From NCBI RefSeq assembly GCF_003350475.1, contig NZ_QQAV01000013.1, forward strand, positions 1-64,000: a DNA stretch of 64,000 nt, given 5' to 3'. Below, one piece after another: positions 40,361-49,220 of this stretch (position 1 is the first letter of the stretch; each line of letters starts with the position of its first letter). Source of the DNA: Pseudacidovorax intermedius (GTDB lineage Bacteria; Pseudomonadota; Gammaproteobacteria; Burkholderiales; Burkholderiaceae_C). The translations under genes were made by a program, and so were the position numbers. The notes under the pieces are model-generated. The model was not told where the DNA came from. It made no database searches and saw only the letters and a list, made by a program, of their open reading frames with translations.

Positions 40361-40969
40361 TCACCAGGCCATGCTGAAACGCAGCTTGACGAAGTTGGCG
40401 CCGGGGTTCGGTTCCTTGATGCCCGCGTTGGAGAAATGCTGCAGGCGTAGCGACAACTCATAGGCCTGGCGCTCACCGAAACGGTAGCCGACGCCCAGCA
40501 CCTCGGTGAACTGGAAAGCGGTGCTGAAACGGTCTCTCGGCGTCTCGTACAGCCGGTCCATCACCGTCCCACCCAGCCCAAGCTCCACGAACCACGGCGT
40601 GCCCGGCTCGCCCAGCAGGTGGCGCCACATGGCGGTGGCGCCGATCTGCGAATAGCCGGCGCTCGAGCCGTCCGGCCGCGGCGCCTGCCAATGGCTGGCC
40701 CACAGGTCCCAATACAGGGTCAACGGGCCAGCCTGGCGCGGCACCGACGGGAACAACTGCGACGGGAGCATCACGCCCGCCGTCAGCGAGTCGGTCGATT
40801 GCGTGTGCAGCACGCTGGACCCACCCTCCACATAGAAGCGGCGGCCTTCGTCGACCTGTTCCTGCGCTGCTGCGTGTGCGGATGCAAGCACAGCCGCTGC
40901 CGCAAAGGCCAGAGGCGCGATGCGCCGTTTCAAGTGACGGCCGGCGCCCTGGCGAGAGCGGTTGTCCAT
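40361..40969 (-). CDS. pagL: Lipid A 3-O-deacylase PagL-like protein
   Basis: A 202-residue outer-membrane beta-barrel protein with a signal peptide ending in AHAAAQ. The C-terminal motif HFSNAGIKEPNPG contains the catalytic His178 and Ser180, and the barrel ends with the aromatic FSMAW. PagL removes the 3-position acyl chain of lipid A. In Pseudomonas PagL a third catalytic residue, Glu, lies 12 residues after the Ser; here positions +11 and +12 are Ala and Asn, so activity is uncertain. It is divergent from a TetR gene with a dyad between them. Confidence 0.85.
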   Translation of the reverse strand: MDNRSRQGAGRHLKRRIAPLAFAAAAVLASAHAAAQEQVDEGRRFYVEGGSSVLHTQSTDSLTAGVMLPSQLFPSVPRQAGPLTLYWDLWASHWQAPRPDGSSAGYSQIGATAMWRHLLGEPGTPWFVELGLGGTVMDRLYETPRDRFSTAFQFTEVLGVGYRFGERQAYELSLRLQHFSNAGIKEPNPGANFVKLRFSMAW

Positions 40970-40997
40970 GGTGGCTCCAGGAGTTGGAATGAATTTT

Positions 40998-41015
40998 CTA
41001 GAATTTTCATTCTAG
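40998..41015. promoter_or_regulatory. Candidate TetR operator between pagL and tetR-like gene
   Basis: CTAGAAT-N4-ATTCTAG (40998-41015) is a perfect seven-base inverted repeat, nested beside a broader imperfect dyad at 40987-41012 centred on TTCTAGAA. It sits 28 bases before the pagL start in an AT-rich patch that should also contain the promoter. It fits repression of pagL and the TetR gene. Confidence 0.6.
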
Positions 41016-41112
41016 GAATCCGAGGCTTGCGTCCGGAGGGCGAAGGGACAATGGCCCCATCTCCCTCTCCAGCTTGTTGCGACGCATGCCCTCGAAAGCA
41101 CGGATTTCTGCC

Positions 41113-41727
41113 ATGAATACCGAGCCGCCTCCGCAGGACAAAGGCGGGGTGCGCCGTCGGCAGGTACTGGACGCGGCGGCCCGCTGCTTCAGCGAACACG
41201 GCTTCCGTGGGGCGAGCATCCAGCGCATCTGCGAGGTGGCTGGCATGAGCCCGGGCCACGTCTACCACTACTTCCGCAACAAGGAAGCCATCGTGGCGGG
41301 CATCGTGGAGCAGGACCTGCAGGACACGCTGGCGCGCATCCAGCTCATGCGCGAGCGCGGCCAGGCAGAGGGCGTGCTCGCGGCCTGTCTGGGCGAGGTG
41401 GATACCGGCGTGGCGCGCTGCGCGGGCGATCCGGCGCGGCTGCAGCTGGAGATCCTGGCCGAGGCCAACCGTACACCCGACATCGCCGCCCTGCTTCAAC
41501 AGGCGGACCGCCTCAAGCGCGACGAGCTGCTGGCGCTGCTGCGGCCGTTGCCGGCGCTACGCGGGCTGTCTGCGGCAGAGCTCAAGGCACGCGTGGCGGT
41601 GATGTGCACCCTCTTCGAAGGTCTGGCCGCGCGCACGCTGCTGGACCCCACGCTCAACCGCGCCGCCACCGGCCGCGCGATCAGCCGCGTGGTGCGCATG
41701 CTGCTGGAGCAGCCGGAAGAAGCGTAG
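41113..41727 (+). CDS. TetR-family transcriptional regulator
   Basis: About 204 residues: an N-terminal TetR helix-turn-helix (RRRQVLDAAARCFSEHGFRG and SIQRICEVAGMSPGHVYHYF) and a C-terminal helical ligand domain. ATG 41113 is preferred; ATG 41086 would add nine residues (MPSKARISA). Divergent from pagL, so it probably controls envelope remodelling or an efflux response; the inducer is unknown. The stop is followed almost at once by a decayed LuxR-type tail. Confidence 0.9.
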   Translation: MNTEPPPQDKGGVRRRQVLDAAARCFSEHGFRGASIQRICEVAGMSPGHVYHYFRNKEAIVAGIVEQDLQDTLARIQLMRERGQAEGVLAACLGEVDTGVARCAGDPARLQLEILAEANRTPDIAALLQQADRLKRDELLALLRPLPALRGLSAAELKARVAVMCTLFEGLAARTLLDPTLNRAATGRAISRVVRMLLEQPEEA

Positions 41728-41730
41728 GCG

Positions 41731-41838
41731 CGCCGGGGCATCGGCCGCCGCACGGTCGAGACCATCGTGCCCGCCTGCTGCGCAAGTACGACGTCGCGAC
41801 TACCGCCGATTCGGGTGCAGAGGGTGCTGGCGGGTCGA
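41731..41838 (+). pseudogene. Decayed C-terminal tail of a LuxR-type regulator
   Basis: Read across three frames, this stretch spells GIGRRTVET, then HRARLLRKYDVATTA, then VQRVLAGR, which follows the C-terminal recognition helix of PAS-LuxR proteins and closely parallels the intact tail at 39650-39747. One missing base after 41759 and one extra near 41811 account for the frame changes. No upstream part of the gene survives; the TetR gene ends just before it. It is a remnant of a former regulator gene, probably lost through rearrangement here. Confidence 0.7.
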
Positions 41839-41930
41839 AGCCGTCACTCTGCGCCGGAGGCCAGATGCTCACCACGTGTTCCCCCCCATCGAATGGCCAC
41901 AGCGCAGGCCATGCGGGAACATCCGCGGAA

Positions 41931-42007
41931 CCGGCTTTGCCGGGCCGCTGGATGTGCCCCCTTCAGGGGGTTGGCGTAGCGCGAAGCGCGCAGCCTGGGG
42001 GTGCTCT
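41931..42007. repeat. Extragenic palindromic repeat at the 3' end of hrpA
   Basis: It contains several nested palindromes: CCGGC-TTT-GCCGG (41931-41943), CCCCCTTCAGGGGG around 41957-41970, and GCGCGAAGCGCGC around 41980-41992, ending next to the hrpA stop codon. Similar sequence follows many genes in Comamonadaceae as I remember it. It may end or stabilise the hrpA transcript. Function is inferred. Confidence 0.5.
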
Positions 42008-42010
42008 TAT

Positions 42011-45000
42011 CTACGCGATCTGCTGCCAGGCCTTGTCCAGCCGCTTGATGCTCACCGGCTGCGGCGTGCGCAGCTCCTGCGCGAAGAAGCTCACCCGCAG
42101 CTCCTCGAGCAGCCAGCGGAATTCGCGCATGCGCTCATCCGTGGCGCCCTTGCGCTCGGCCACCAGGCGCCAGTAGCGCTGTTCCTGCGGCTTGAGTTCG
42201 GCCAGCTTCTGCGCGTCACGCGCCGGGTCGGCCCGCAGCTTGTCCAAGCGCAGCACGATGGCCTTGAGGTAGCGCGCGAAATGCTGCAGCTGCGTCCACG
42301 GTGCATCGGCGATGAAGCGCTTGCCGACCAGGCGCTGCAGCTGCTCGGCCGCATCCTTCACGGCCTCGGGCTGGATCTTGGTGTCTTTGATCTTGCGCTG
42401 GGCTGCGGCGTAGTCGGTGAGGATGGTCGATGCCAGGCGCGCCACCTCGCTGGCGATCAGCGTCAGCCGGCCACGGCCCTCGTCCAGGCGGCGCTTGAAG
42501 CTGGCTTCGTCGGTGGGCAGCGGCTCCTGCAGGAAGGCGCGGTCCAGCGCCACGTCCAGGATCTGGGCGCGCAGTTCCTCCAGCGTGCCCAGCGGCATGT
42601 AGGCCACGGCCATCTTCTGCAGGTCGGGGATGTTCTTTTCCAGGTACTTGAGCGCGTCGCGGATCTGCAGCGCCACCAGACGGCGAAGGCCGACACGGTG
42701 TTTGGCCGTTGCCACCTCGGGCTCGTCGAAGACCTCGATGGTCACGGCGTCGCCCCCGTCCACCAGCGCCGGGAAGCCGATCAGCGTCTGCGCACCGCGG
42801 CGCACTTCCATCAGCTCGGGCAGCTCGCCGAAGGTCCAGGCGGTGTAGCGCTGGCCAGCCGGCGGCGCGGCGGGGCCGGGCGCGGACTTGGGCGCCGGGG
42901 CCGCGGTCTTGCCGCTGCCCGGCGACGGCGCGGCCGGCGCGGGCGAAGGCGCCGCCCTGGCCTTGAGCCCCGCCAGCGCCTGGAAGGCGCCCCGCGCCTT
43001 GGTGCCCAGTTCGCCCTTCAGTGCACCCAGGTTGCGGCCCATACCCAGCTGCCGGCCGTGCTCGTCCACCACCTGCAGGTTCATGAACAGGTGCGGCGGC
43101 AGCATGTCGAGCTTGAAGTCGGCGCGTTTGACGTCCAGGCTGGTGATGTCTCGCACCCGCTTGAGCAGCGCGTCGGTGAGCGAGCCGGCGCCGAAGGCCT
43201 CGGGCGTGCCCAGCGCTTCAGCCAGTCGCGCCGCCGATTCGGGCAGCGGCACGAAGCGCGAACGCGGCTTCTGCGGCAGGCTCTTGAGCAACGCCTGGAT
43301 CTTGTCCTTGAGCATGCCCGGCACCAGCCATTCGCAGCGCTCTTCGCTGACCTGGTTCAGCACGAAGAGTGGCACCGTGACGGTGACGCCGTCGCGCGCA
43401 TCGCCCGGCTGGTGCAGGTAGGTGGCGGCGCAGTCCACGCCGCCCAGCTTGACGAGGGGCGGAAAGGCCTGCGTCGTGATGCCCGCCGCCTGGTGGCGCA
43501 TCAGTTCCTCCCGCGTGAGGAACAGCAGCCTGGGGTTGGTCGCGCTCGCCTGCCGGTACCACTGCTCAAAGGCATGGCCGTTCGCCACATCGGCCGGCAC
43601 CTGGGCCTCGTAGAAGGCGTAGATCAGCGCATCGTCGACCAGCACGTCCTGCCGGCGCGACTTGTGCTCCAGCGCCTCGACCTCGCGCACCAGCTTGCGG
43701 TTGGCAGCCAGGAAGGGCAGCTTGCTTTCCCACTCGCCGCCGGCCAGGGCCTCGCGGATGAAGATCTCGCGCGCGCCGGCCGGATCGGCCTTGGCGAAGT
43801 CCACGCGCCGGCCGCTGTAGACCACCAGGCCATAAAGCGTCGCACGCTCGAAAGCGGTGACGCGGGCGTCCTTCTTTTCCCAGTGCGGGTCGAGCAGCTG
43901 CTTCTTGAGCAGATGGCCCGCGACCTCCTCGATCCACTGCGGCTCGATGTTGGCGATGCCGCGGCCGAAGAGGCGCGTGGTCTCCACCAGCTCGGCGCAG
44001 ACGATCCAGCGGCCGGGCCGCTTGCGCAGGTGCGCGCCCGGATGGCGGTGGAACTTGATGCCGCGCGCGCCCAGGTATTCGCCGGAGGAGGAACTAGCCT
44101 CCTCGTCCATCTTCCAGCCGATGTTGCCCAGCAGGCCGGCCAGCATGGACTTGTGGATCTGCTCGTAGCCGGCGGGCGTGGGGTTGAGCTTCCACTTGTG
44201 CTCGGTGACCACGGTGAGCAGCTGCGAATGGATGTCGCGCCATTCGCGCACGCGGCGCACGCTGACGAAGTTCTGGCGCAGCAGCTGTTCGTACTGGCGG
44301 TTGCTGAGCTTGTGGGTGGGCTGGGCGGCCGCCGGCGCCGGTGCCGCCTCGGCGGGCGCGCTCATGCGCTGGCTCACCGGCAGCACCGCTGCGCTGGCCT
44401 TCTTCGGACCTTGCGTGGCCGCCACCATCTCGCGCCGGTTCTGTGCCACGGGCGCGCCGCCGCGGGCGTCGTGCAGCCATTTCCACAGCGTCAGGTAGCC
44501 GCTGAACTCGCTCTTCTCGTCGTCGAACTTGGCATGGGCCTGGTCGGCCTGCTGCTGCGCTTCGAGCGGCCGGTCGCGCACGTCCTGCACGCTCATGGCC
44601 GAGGCGATCACCAGCACCTCCTGCAGCGCGCCGCGCGTGCGGCCTTCCAAGATCATGCGGCCCACCCGCGGGTCCAGCGGCAGCCGGGCCAGCTCGCGAC
44701 CGATCTCGGTCAGCTCGTTGGCATCGTCCACCGCGCCCAGTTCGCCGAGCAGCTGGTAGCCATCGGCCACGGCCCGGCCGCTCGGGGCCTCCAGGAAAGG
44801 AAACTGCGTCACGTCGCCCAGGTGCAGCGACTTCATCCGCAGGATCACGCCCGCCAGCGACGAGCGCAGGATTTCCGGGTCGGTGAAGCGCGGCCGGCTG
44901 GCAAAGTCCTTCTCGTCGTAGAGCCGGATGCAGATGCCGTTGGCCACGCGGCCGCAGCGGCCGGCGCGCTGGTTGGCGGCGGCCTGGCTGACGGGCTCGA

Positions 45001-45997
45001 CCAGCAGCTGCTCCACCTTGCTGCGGAAGGAATAGCGCTTGACCCGCGCTGTGCCCGCGTCGATCACATAGCGGATGCCGGGCACCGTGAGCGAGGTCTC
45101 GGCCACGTTGGTGGCCAGCACGATGCGCCGGCCGGTGTGCCCTTCGAAGATGCGGTCCTGCTCGGCCTGGGACAGGCGCGAGAACAGCGGCAGCACTTCG
45201 GCCGCGCGCATCACCGGCTGGTGCGCCAGGTGCTTGCGCAGGTGGTCGGCGGCCTCGCGGATCTCGCGCTCGCCGGGCAGGAACACGAGGATGTCGCCGG
45301 CGGCATTGCCCTGCCACAGCTCGTCCACGCCGTCGGCGATGGCGTCGTTCAGGTCGTATTCGCGCGACTCCTCGAAGGGCCGCCAGCGCATCTCCACCGG
45401 GAAGGTGCGGCCAGAGACGTAGATGACCGGGGCCGGTCCGTTCCGGCTCTCGAAATGCTTGGCAAAGCGCTCCGCATCGATGGTGGCCGAGGTGACGATG
45501 ACCTTCAGGTCCGGCCGCCGCGGCAGGATCTCGCGCAGGTAGCCCAGCAGGAAGTCGATGTTCAGCGAGCGCTCGTGGGCCTCGTCGATGATCAGCGTGT
45601 CGTAGGCCTTGAGCAGCGGATCGGTCTGCGTCTCGGCCAGCAGGATGCCGTCGGTCATCAGCTTGACCGAGGCATCACGGCTCAGCCGGTCCTGGAAGCG
45701 GACCTTGTAGCCCACCACCTCGCCCAGCGGCGTCTTCAGCTCCTCGGCGATGCGCTTGGCCACCGAGCTGGCGGCGATCCGCCGCGGCTGCGTGTGGCCG
45801 ATCAGCCGGCCCCGGCCCTCGGGCGCATTGAGTTTGCCGCGGCCCAGCGCCAGGGCGATCTTGGGCAGCTGGGTGGTCTTGCCCGAGCCGGTCTCGCCAC
45901 AGACGATGACCACCTGGTGGGCCTGGATGGCGGCGGCGATCTCGTCGCGCTTGGCGGATACGGGAAGGGAATCGGGAAAGTCGATCTGGAGCGGCAC
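42011..45997 (-). CDS. hrpA: ATP-dependent RNA helicase HrpA
   Basis: A DEAH-box helicase of 1328 residues, close to the usual size of about 1300. The Walker A GETGSGKT is at residues 34-41, TQPRRIAA follows, then DEAHERSL and the C-terminal helicase motifs with NQRAGRCGR-type sequence (AANQRAGRCGRVANG). A long C-terminal DUF3418-type region completes it. HrpA rescues stalled ribosomes and processes mRNA in E. coli. An Ala/Pro-rich insertion lies in the middle of the C-terminal part, near 42.9 kb. Divergent from the VapBC-like pair. Confidence 0.96.
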   Translation of the reverse strand: MPLQIDFPDSLPVSAKRDEIAAAIQAHQVVIVCGETGSGKTTQLPKIALALGRGKLNAPEGRGRLIGHTQPRRIAASSVAKRIAEELKTPLGEVVGYKVRFQDRLSRDASVKLMTDGILLAETQTDPLLKAYDTLIIDEAHERSLNIDFLLGYLREILPRRPDLKVIVTSATIDAERFAKHFESRNGPAPVIYVSGRTFPVEMRWRPFEESREYDLNDAIADGVDELWQGNAAGDILVFLPGEREIREAADHLRKHLAHQPVMRAAEVLPLFSRLSQAEQDRIFEGHTGRRIVLATNVAETSLTVPGIRYVIDAGTARVKRYSFRSKVEQLLVEPVSQAAANQRAGRCGRVANGICIRLYDEKDFASRPRFTDPEILRSSLAGVILRMKSLHLGDVTQFPFLEAPSGRAVADGYQLLGELGAVDDANELTEIGRELARLPLDPRVGRMILEGRTRGALQEVLVIASAMSVQDVRDRPLEAQQQADQAHAKFDDEKSEFSGYLTLWKWLHDARGGAPVAQNRREMVAATQGPKKASAAVLPVSQRMSAPAEAAPAPAAAQPTHKLSNRQYEQLLRQNFVSVRRVREWRDIHSQLLTVVTEHKWKLNPTPAGYEQIHKSMLAGLLGNIGWKMDEEASSSSGEYLGARGIKFHRHPGAHLRKRPGRWIVCAELVETTRLFGRGIANIEPQWIEEVAGHLLKKQLLDPHWEKKDARVTAFERATLYGLVVYSGRRVDFAKADPAGAREIFIREALAGGEWESKLPFLAANRKLVREVEALEHKSRRQDVLVDDALIYAFYEAQVPADVANGHAFEQWYRQASATNPRLLFLTREELMRHQAAGITTQAFPPLVKLGGVDCAATYLHQPGDARDGVTVTVPLFVLNQVSEERCEWLVPGMLKDKIQALLKSLPQKPRSRFVPLPESAARLAEALGTPEAFGAGSLTDALLKRVRDITSLDVKRADFKLDMLPPHLFMNLQVVDEHGRQLGMGRNLGALKGELGTKARGAFQALAGLKARAAPSPAPAAPSPGSGKTAAPAPKSAPGPAAPPAGQRYTAWTFGELPELMEVRRGAQTLIGFPALVDGGDAVTIEVFDEPEVATAKHRVGLRRLVALQIRDALKYLEKNIPDLQKMAVAYMPLGTLEELRAQILDVALDRAFLQEPLPTDEASFKRRLDEGRGRLTLIASEVARLASTILTDYAAAQRKIKDTKIQPEAVKDAAEQLQRLVGKRFIADAPWTQLQHFARYLKAIVLRLDKLRADPARDAQKLAELKPQEQRYWRLVAERKGATDERMREFRWLLEELRVSFFAQELRTPQPVSIKRLDKAWQQIA

Positions 45998-46028
45998 CGG
46001 CGGATTATCCCACGCACGAGTTCACGTG

Positions 46029-46048
46029 CTACACTGATTTTCGTGTAG
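46029..46048. promoter_or_regulatory. Candidate VapB operator
   Basis: CTACAC-N8-GTGTAG is a perfect inverted repeat lying 16 bases before the antitoxin ATG. Antitoxin binding to a dyad at its own promoter is the rule for VapBC systems, so this is the likely autoregulatory site. It also falls in the gap upstream of hrpA on the other strand. Confidence 0.6.
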
Positions 46049-46064
46049 ACCAGGGAGCGCCGGC

Positions 46065-46316
46065 ATGACCAACCTCACCCTCACCCTCGACGACGCCATC
46101 ATCAAGAAGGCCCGCGTGCGTGCCATCCAGGAAGGCACCTCCGTCAGCGCCAAGGTCCGGGAGTTTCTGGCGGCCTATGCGATGGGGCAGGACCAGCAGC
46201 AGGCCGCCGCCGAGGCCTTCATTGCCGCTGCGCAGCGCAGCCAGGCCAACACAGGGGCCGCCCGCTGGTCGCGCGAGGACGCTTACGACCGCCCCTACCC
46301 GGGCGGTGGCGCATGA
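46065..46316 (+). CDS. vapB: VapB-type antitoxin
   Basis: An 83-residue protein whose N-terminus (MTNLTLTLDDAIIKKARVRA) has the beta strand and helix pattern of a ribbon-helix-helix DNA-binding domain, with a disordered acidic C-terminus that would wrap and block the toxin. It overlaps the PIN-domain gene by ATGA, the standard antitoxin-first arrangement. A dyad upstream fits self-repression. GGAG at 46054-46057 lies seven bases before the start codon. Confidence 0.85.
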   Translation: MTNLTLTLDDAIIKKARVRAIQEGTSVSAKVREFLAAYAMGQDQQQAAAEAFIAAAQRSQANTGAARWSREDAYDRPYPGGGA

Positions 46317-46732
46317 TCACCTTCTTCGACACCAACGTGCTGGTGTATGCCGTGGACGCCGGGCACCCGCCGCGGCAGAAGCAGGCCATCGACCGGCTCG
46401 CGCGGGCCGTCAAGGAAGGCACGGTGGCGCTCAGCACTCAAGTGCTGCAGGAGTTCTATGCCGTCACCACGCGCAAGCTGCAGCCGCCGCTCAGTCACCT
46501 CGATGCGGCTTATCAGATCGAGCAGCTGAGTGCCTTCCAGGTCATGGGCAGTTCCGCGCAGAGCGTGGCAGCGGCACTCGCGCTGGTCGACAAGCACCGG
46601 CTCCAGTGGTGGGACGCCCTCATCCTCGAAGCCGCCTTGCGCGCTGGTGCCGATGTGCTCGTCAGCGAGGACGGGCAGGCCGGCCAGCGCTTCGGCAAGC
46701 TGGTGGTCGAGAACCCCTTTTCGCCGCTCTGA
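46313..46732 (+). CDS. vapC: PIN-domain toxin VapC-type
   Basis: A 139-residue PIN ribonuclease. The acidic metal ligands are visible as D6 (FFDTNVLVY), Glu in LQEFYAVTTR, Asp in WWDALI and Asp in SEDGQ. VapC toxins usually cut initiator tRNA or rRNA at single sites and are held inactive by the antitoxin encoded just upstream. A frame of normal length with all ligands suggests a functional module. It sits between hrpA and argA without functional link to either. Confidence 0.88.
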   Translation: MITFFDTNVLVYAVDAGHPPRQKQAIDRLARAVKEGTVALSTQVLQEFYAVTTRKLQPPLSHLDAAYQIEQLSAFQVMGSSAQSVAAALALVDKHRLQWWDALILEAALRAGADVLVSEDGQAGQRFGKLVVENPFSPL

Positions 46733-46874
46733 CTGTCGAGGGGGTCGGCGGGGGGACGCGATCCCCTGGCGGTGGACCATCGTCATGGCAACGCCATCAC
46801 CCATGCCGCCTGCTCATGGACAATGGGCGGTTTCGCCCAATTCCGCCGCCGCGACGCCTCCGCACCCCTCGTCC

Positions 46875-48224
46875 ATGTCCGCCGTCTTCAACTTCACCTT
46901 CGTGCCCTGGTTCCGGTCGGTGGCGCCCTACATCCACACGCACCGGGGCAAGACCTTCGTGGTCGGCATCGCGGGCGAGGCCATCGCTGCCGGCAAGCTG
47001 CCGTCCATCGCGCAGGATCTGGCGCTGATCCAGTCCATGGGCGTGAAGGTCGTGCTGGTGCACGGCTTCCGTCCGCAGGTCAACGAGCAACTGCGCGCCA
47101 AGGGCCATGAGGCCCGCTATTCGCACGGCATGCGCATCACCGACGAAGTGGCGCTCGATTGCGCGCAGGAAGCCGCCGGCCAGTTGCGCTACGAAATCGA
47201 AGCGGCCTTCAGCCAGGGCCTGCCCAACACGCCGATGGCGGGCTCGACGGTGCGTATCCTCTCCGGCAACTTCATCACGGCGCGGCCGGTGGGCGTCGTC
47301 GACGGCGTCGACTTCCAGCATTCGGGCCTGGTGCGCAAGGTGGACGCCACCGGCATCCGCCGCGCGCTGGACGGCGGCAGCATGGTGCTGCTCTCGCCCT
47401 TCGGCTTCTCGCCGACGGGCGAGGCCTTCAATCTGGCCATGGAAGAAGTGGCAACCAGCGTGGCCGTGTCGATCCAGGCCGACAAGCTGATCTTCCTGAC
47501 CGAGGTGCCCGGCGTCGCCATGGACCCGGGCCAGCCCGTGAGCGAGGACAACCCCATCGACACCGAGCTGCCCCTGGACGTGGCCCGCAAGTGGCTGGCC
47601 CAGCTCTCGCCCCCTCAGCAGCCGACCGACACCGCCTTCTACCTGCAGCATTGCGTCAAGGCCTGCGAGGGCGGCGTGGAGCGCAACCACATCCTGCCCT
47701 TCTCGGTGGACGGCGCGTTGCTGCTCGAGATCTACGTGCACGACGGCATCGGCACGATGGTGATCGACGAAAAGCTCGAATCGGTGCGCGAGGCCGGCGT
47801 GGACGACATCGGCGGCATCCTGCAGCTGATTGAGCCCTTCGAGCGCGACGGCACGCTGGTCAAGCGCAGCCGCACCGAGATCGAGCGCGACATCCACCAG
47901 TACACGGTGGTGGAGCACGACGGCGTGATCTTCGGCTGCGCGGCGCTCTACCCCTACCCCGAGGCACGCACCGCCGAGATGGCGGCCCTCACCGTCTCGC
48001 CTCAGTCCCAGGGCCAGGGCGACGGCGAGAAGCTGCTCAAGCGCATCGAGCACCGCGCCCGAGCCATCGGCCTGGACAGCATCTTCGTGCTGACCACCCG
48101 CACCATGCACTGGTTCATCAAACGCGGCTTCCAGCCCGTGAGCCCGGACTGGCTGCCCGAAGCGCGCAAGAAGAAATACAACTGGGACCGCAAGAGCCAG
48201 GTGCTGGTCAAGAAGCTGGGCTGA
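46875..48224 (+). CDS. argA: N-acetylglutamate synthase ArgA
   Basis: A 449-residue two-domain enzyme for the first step of arginine synthesis: an N-terminal amino-acid-kinase fold (VVLVHGFRPQVNEQL and the GSMVLLSPFGFSPTGE segment), which binds arginine for feedback control, and a C-terminal GNAT acetyltransferase domain (VSPQSQGQGDGEKLL for acetyl-CoA). ATG 46875 is chosen because upstream in-frame codons at 46803 lack conserved residues. The gene is followed by a strong bidirectional terminator. Confidence 0.96.
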   Translation: MSAVFNFTFVPWFRSVAPYIHTHRGKTFVVGIAGEAIAAGKLPSIAQDLALIQSMGVKVVLVHGFRPQVNEQLRAKGHEARYSHGMRITDEVALDCAQEAAGQLRYEIEAAFSQGLPNTPMAGSTVRILSGNFITARPVGVVDGVDFQHSGLVRKVDATGIRRALDGGSMVLLSPFGFSPTGEAFNLAMEEVATSVAVSIQADKLIFLTEVPGVAMDPGQPVSEDNPIDTELPLDVARKWLAQLSPPQQPTDTAFYLQHCVKACEGGVERNHILPFSVDGALLLEIYVHDGIGTMVIDEKLESVREAGVDDIGGILQLIEPFERDGTLVKRSRTEIERDIHQYTVVEHDGVIFGCAALYPYPEARTAEMAALTVSPQSQGQGDGEKLLKRIEHRARAIGLDSIFVLTTRTMHWFIKRGFQPVSPDWLPEARKKKYNWDRKSQVLVKKLG

Positions 48225-48241
48225 AGCCGCCCGCCAAGACG

Positions 48242-48270
48242 AAAGGCGCGTCCATCGGACGCGCCTTTTT
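48242..48270. terminator. Intrinsic terminator after argA
   Basis: AAAGGCGCGTCC (48242-48253) pairs perfectly with GGACGCGCCTTT (48257-48268) around a three-base loop, with further T to 48270. It lies 18 bases after the argA stop and 28 bases before the end of the convergent SDR gene; the A run on the left allows use from both sides. Confidence 0.88.
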
Positions 48271-48298
48271 CATGGGGACGGTCGAGCCGTGGTGCCGG

Positions 48299-49099
48299 CT
48301 ACGACATCCGGGGCTGCCCGTTGGATGCCGTGAGGCCACCATCCACCGGCACCAGCGCGCCATTGACGAAGCTGGCGTCGTCGCTGGCCAGGAAGGCGAC
48401 CACCGAGGCCACCTCCGCAGGATCGGCACCGCGGCCGAGCGGAATGCGGTCTTTGAAGCGTTCCATGGTGTCCGGGTCGTCCTGCATGTCCTCGGTCATG
48501 GGCGTGAAGGTCAGGCTGGGGCAGACGGCATTCACGCGCACGCCCCGTCCGCCATGGTCCAGCGCCATGGCGCGCGTCAGGTTCACAACCGCGCCCTTGG
48601 ACGCGTTGTAGGCCACCAGGCCCCAATCGCCGCCCAGGCCTGAAACCGACGCCGTGTTGACGATGCATCCGCGACTGCGCTCCAGGTGCAACATCGCGGC
48701 CTTGGCGCCGTTGAAGACGCCCCCGGCATTCACGGCCAGCGTGCGGTGAAAGTCCTCGGCCGAGGCATCGGAGGCGTCGCCCTCGGGTGCGATGCCGGCG
48801 TTGTTGACCAGCACATGCAGCTCGCCGAAGCGCTCGATGGTGGCCTCGACCAGGGCGCTGACCTGGCCCAGGTCGGACACATCGACCTCATGCACCAACG
48901 TGCGCTCGGAAGGGAGATCGGCCGCGACCTTGTCGAGCTTGTCGGCATGGTCCCCGGCGAGCACCACATGGGCGCCCTCGGCGGAGAAGCGGCGGGCGAT
49001 GGCCTCGCCAATGCCCGAGCCGGCGCCGGTGACGATCACGACACGGCCATGGAAACGGTCGCGGCCCTGGGCGGAAGAGAGTTGGAGTGCAGCAGTCAT
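48299..49099 (-). CDS. SDR-family oxidoreductase
   Basis: A 266-residue short-chain dehydrogenase. VTGAGSGIG carries the cofactor glycines, VNNAGIAPEG the NNAG motif, NTASVSG the catalytic Ser and YNASKGAV the Tyr and Lys. The end VPVDGGLTAS is typical. ATG 49099 is used; ATG 49108 adds three residues. It follows azlD on the same strand after about 120 bases, with no clear pathway link. Substrate unknown. Confidence 0.92.
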   Translation of the reverse strand: MTAALQLSSAQGRDRFHGRVVIVTGAGSGIGEAIARRFSAEGAHVVLAGDHADKLDKVAADLPSERTLVHEVDVSDLGQVSALVEATIERFGELHVLVNNAGIAPEGDASDASAEDFHRTLAVNAGGVFNGAKAAMLHLERSRGCIVNTASVSGLGGDWGLVAYNASKGAVVNLTRAMALDHGGRGVRVNAVCPSLTFTPMTEDMQDDPDTMERFKDRIPLGRGADPAEVASVVAFLASDDASFVNGALVPVDGGLTASNGQPRMS

Positions 49100-49220
49100 G
49101 GGCTGCATGAACGCATGCGGGCTGACGGCACGACGTCGGAAAAGCGCGCGTCGGGGCCGTCCAGTGCGACGCACGCGCGGTGGCCGCATCCTGGCGCTTC
49201 GAACACCGCGAGGCCCCCGC

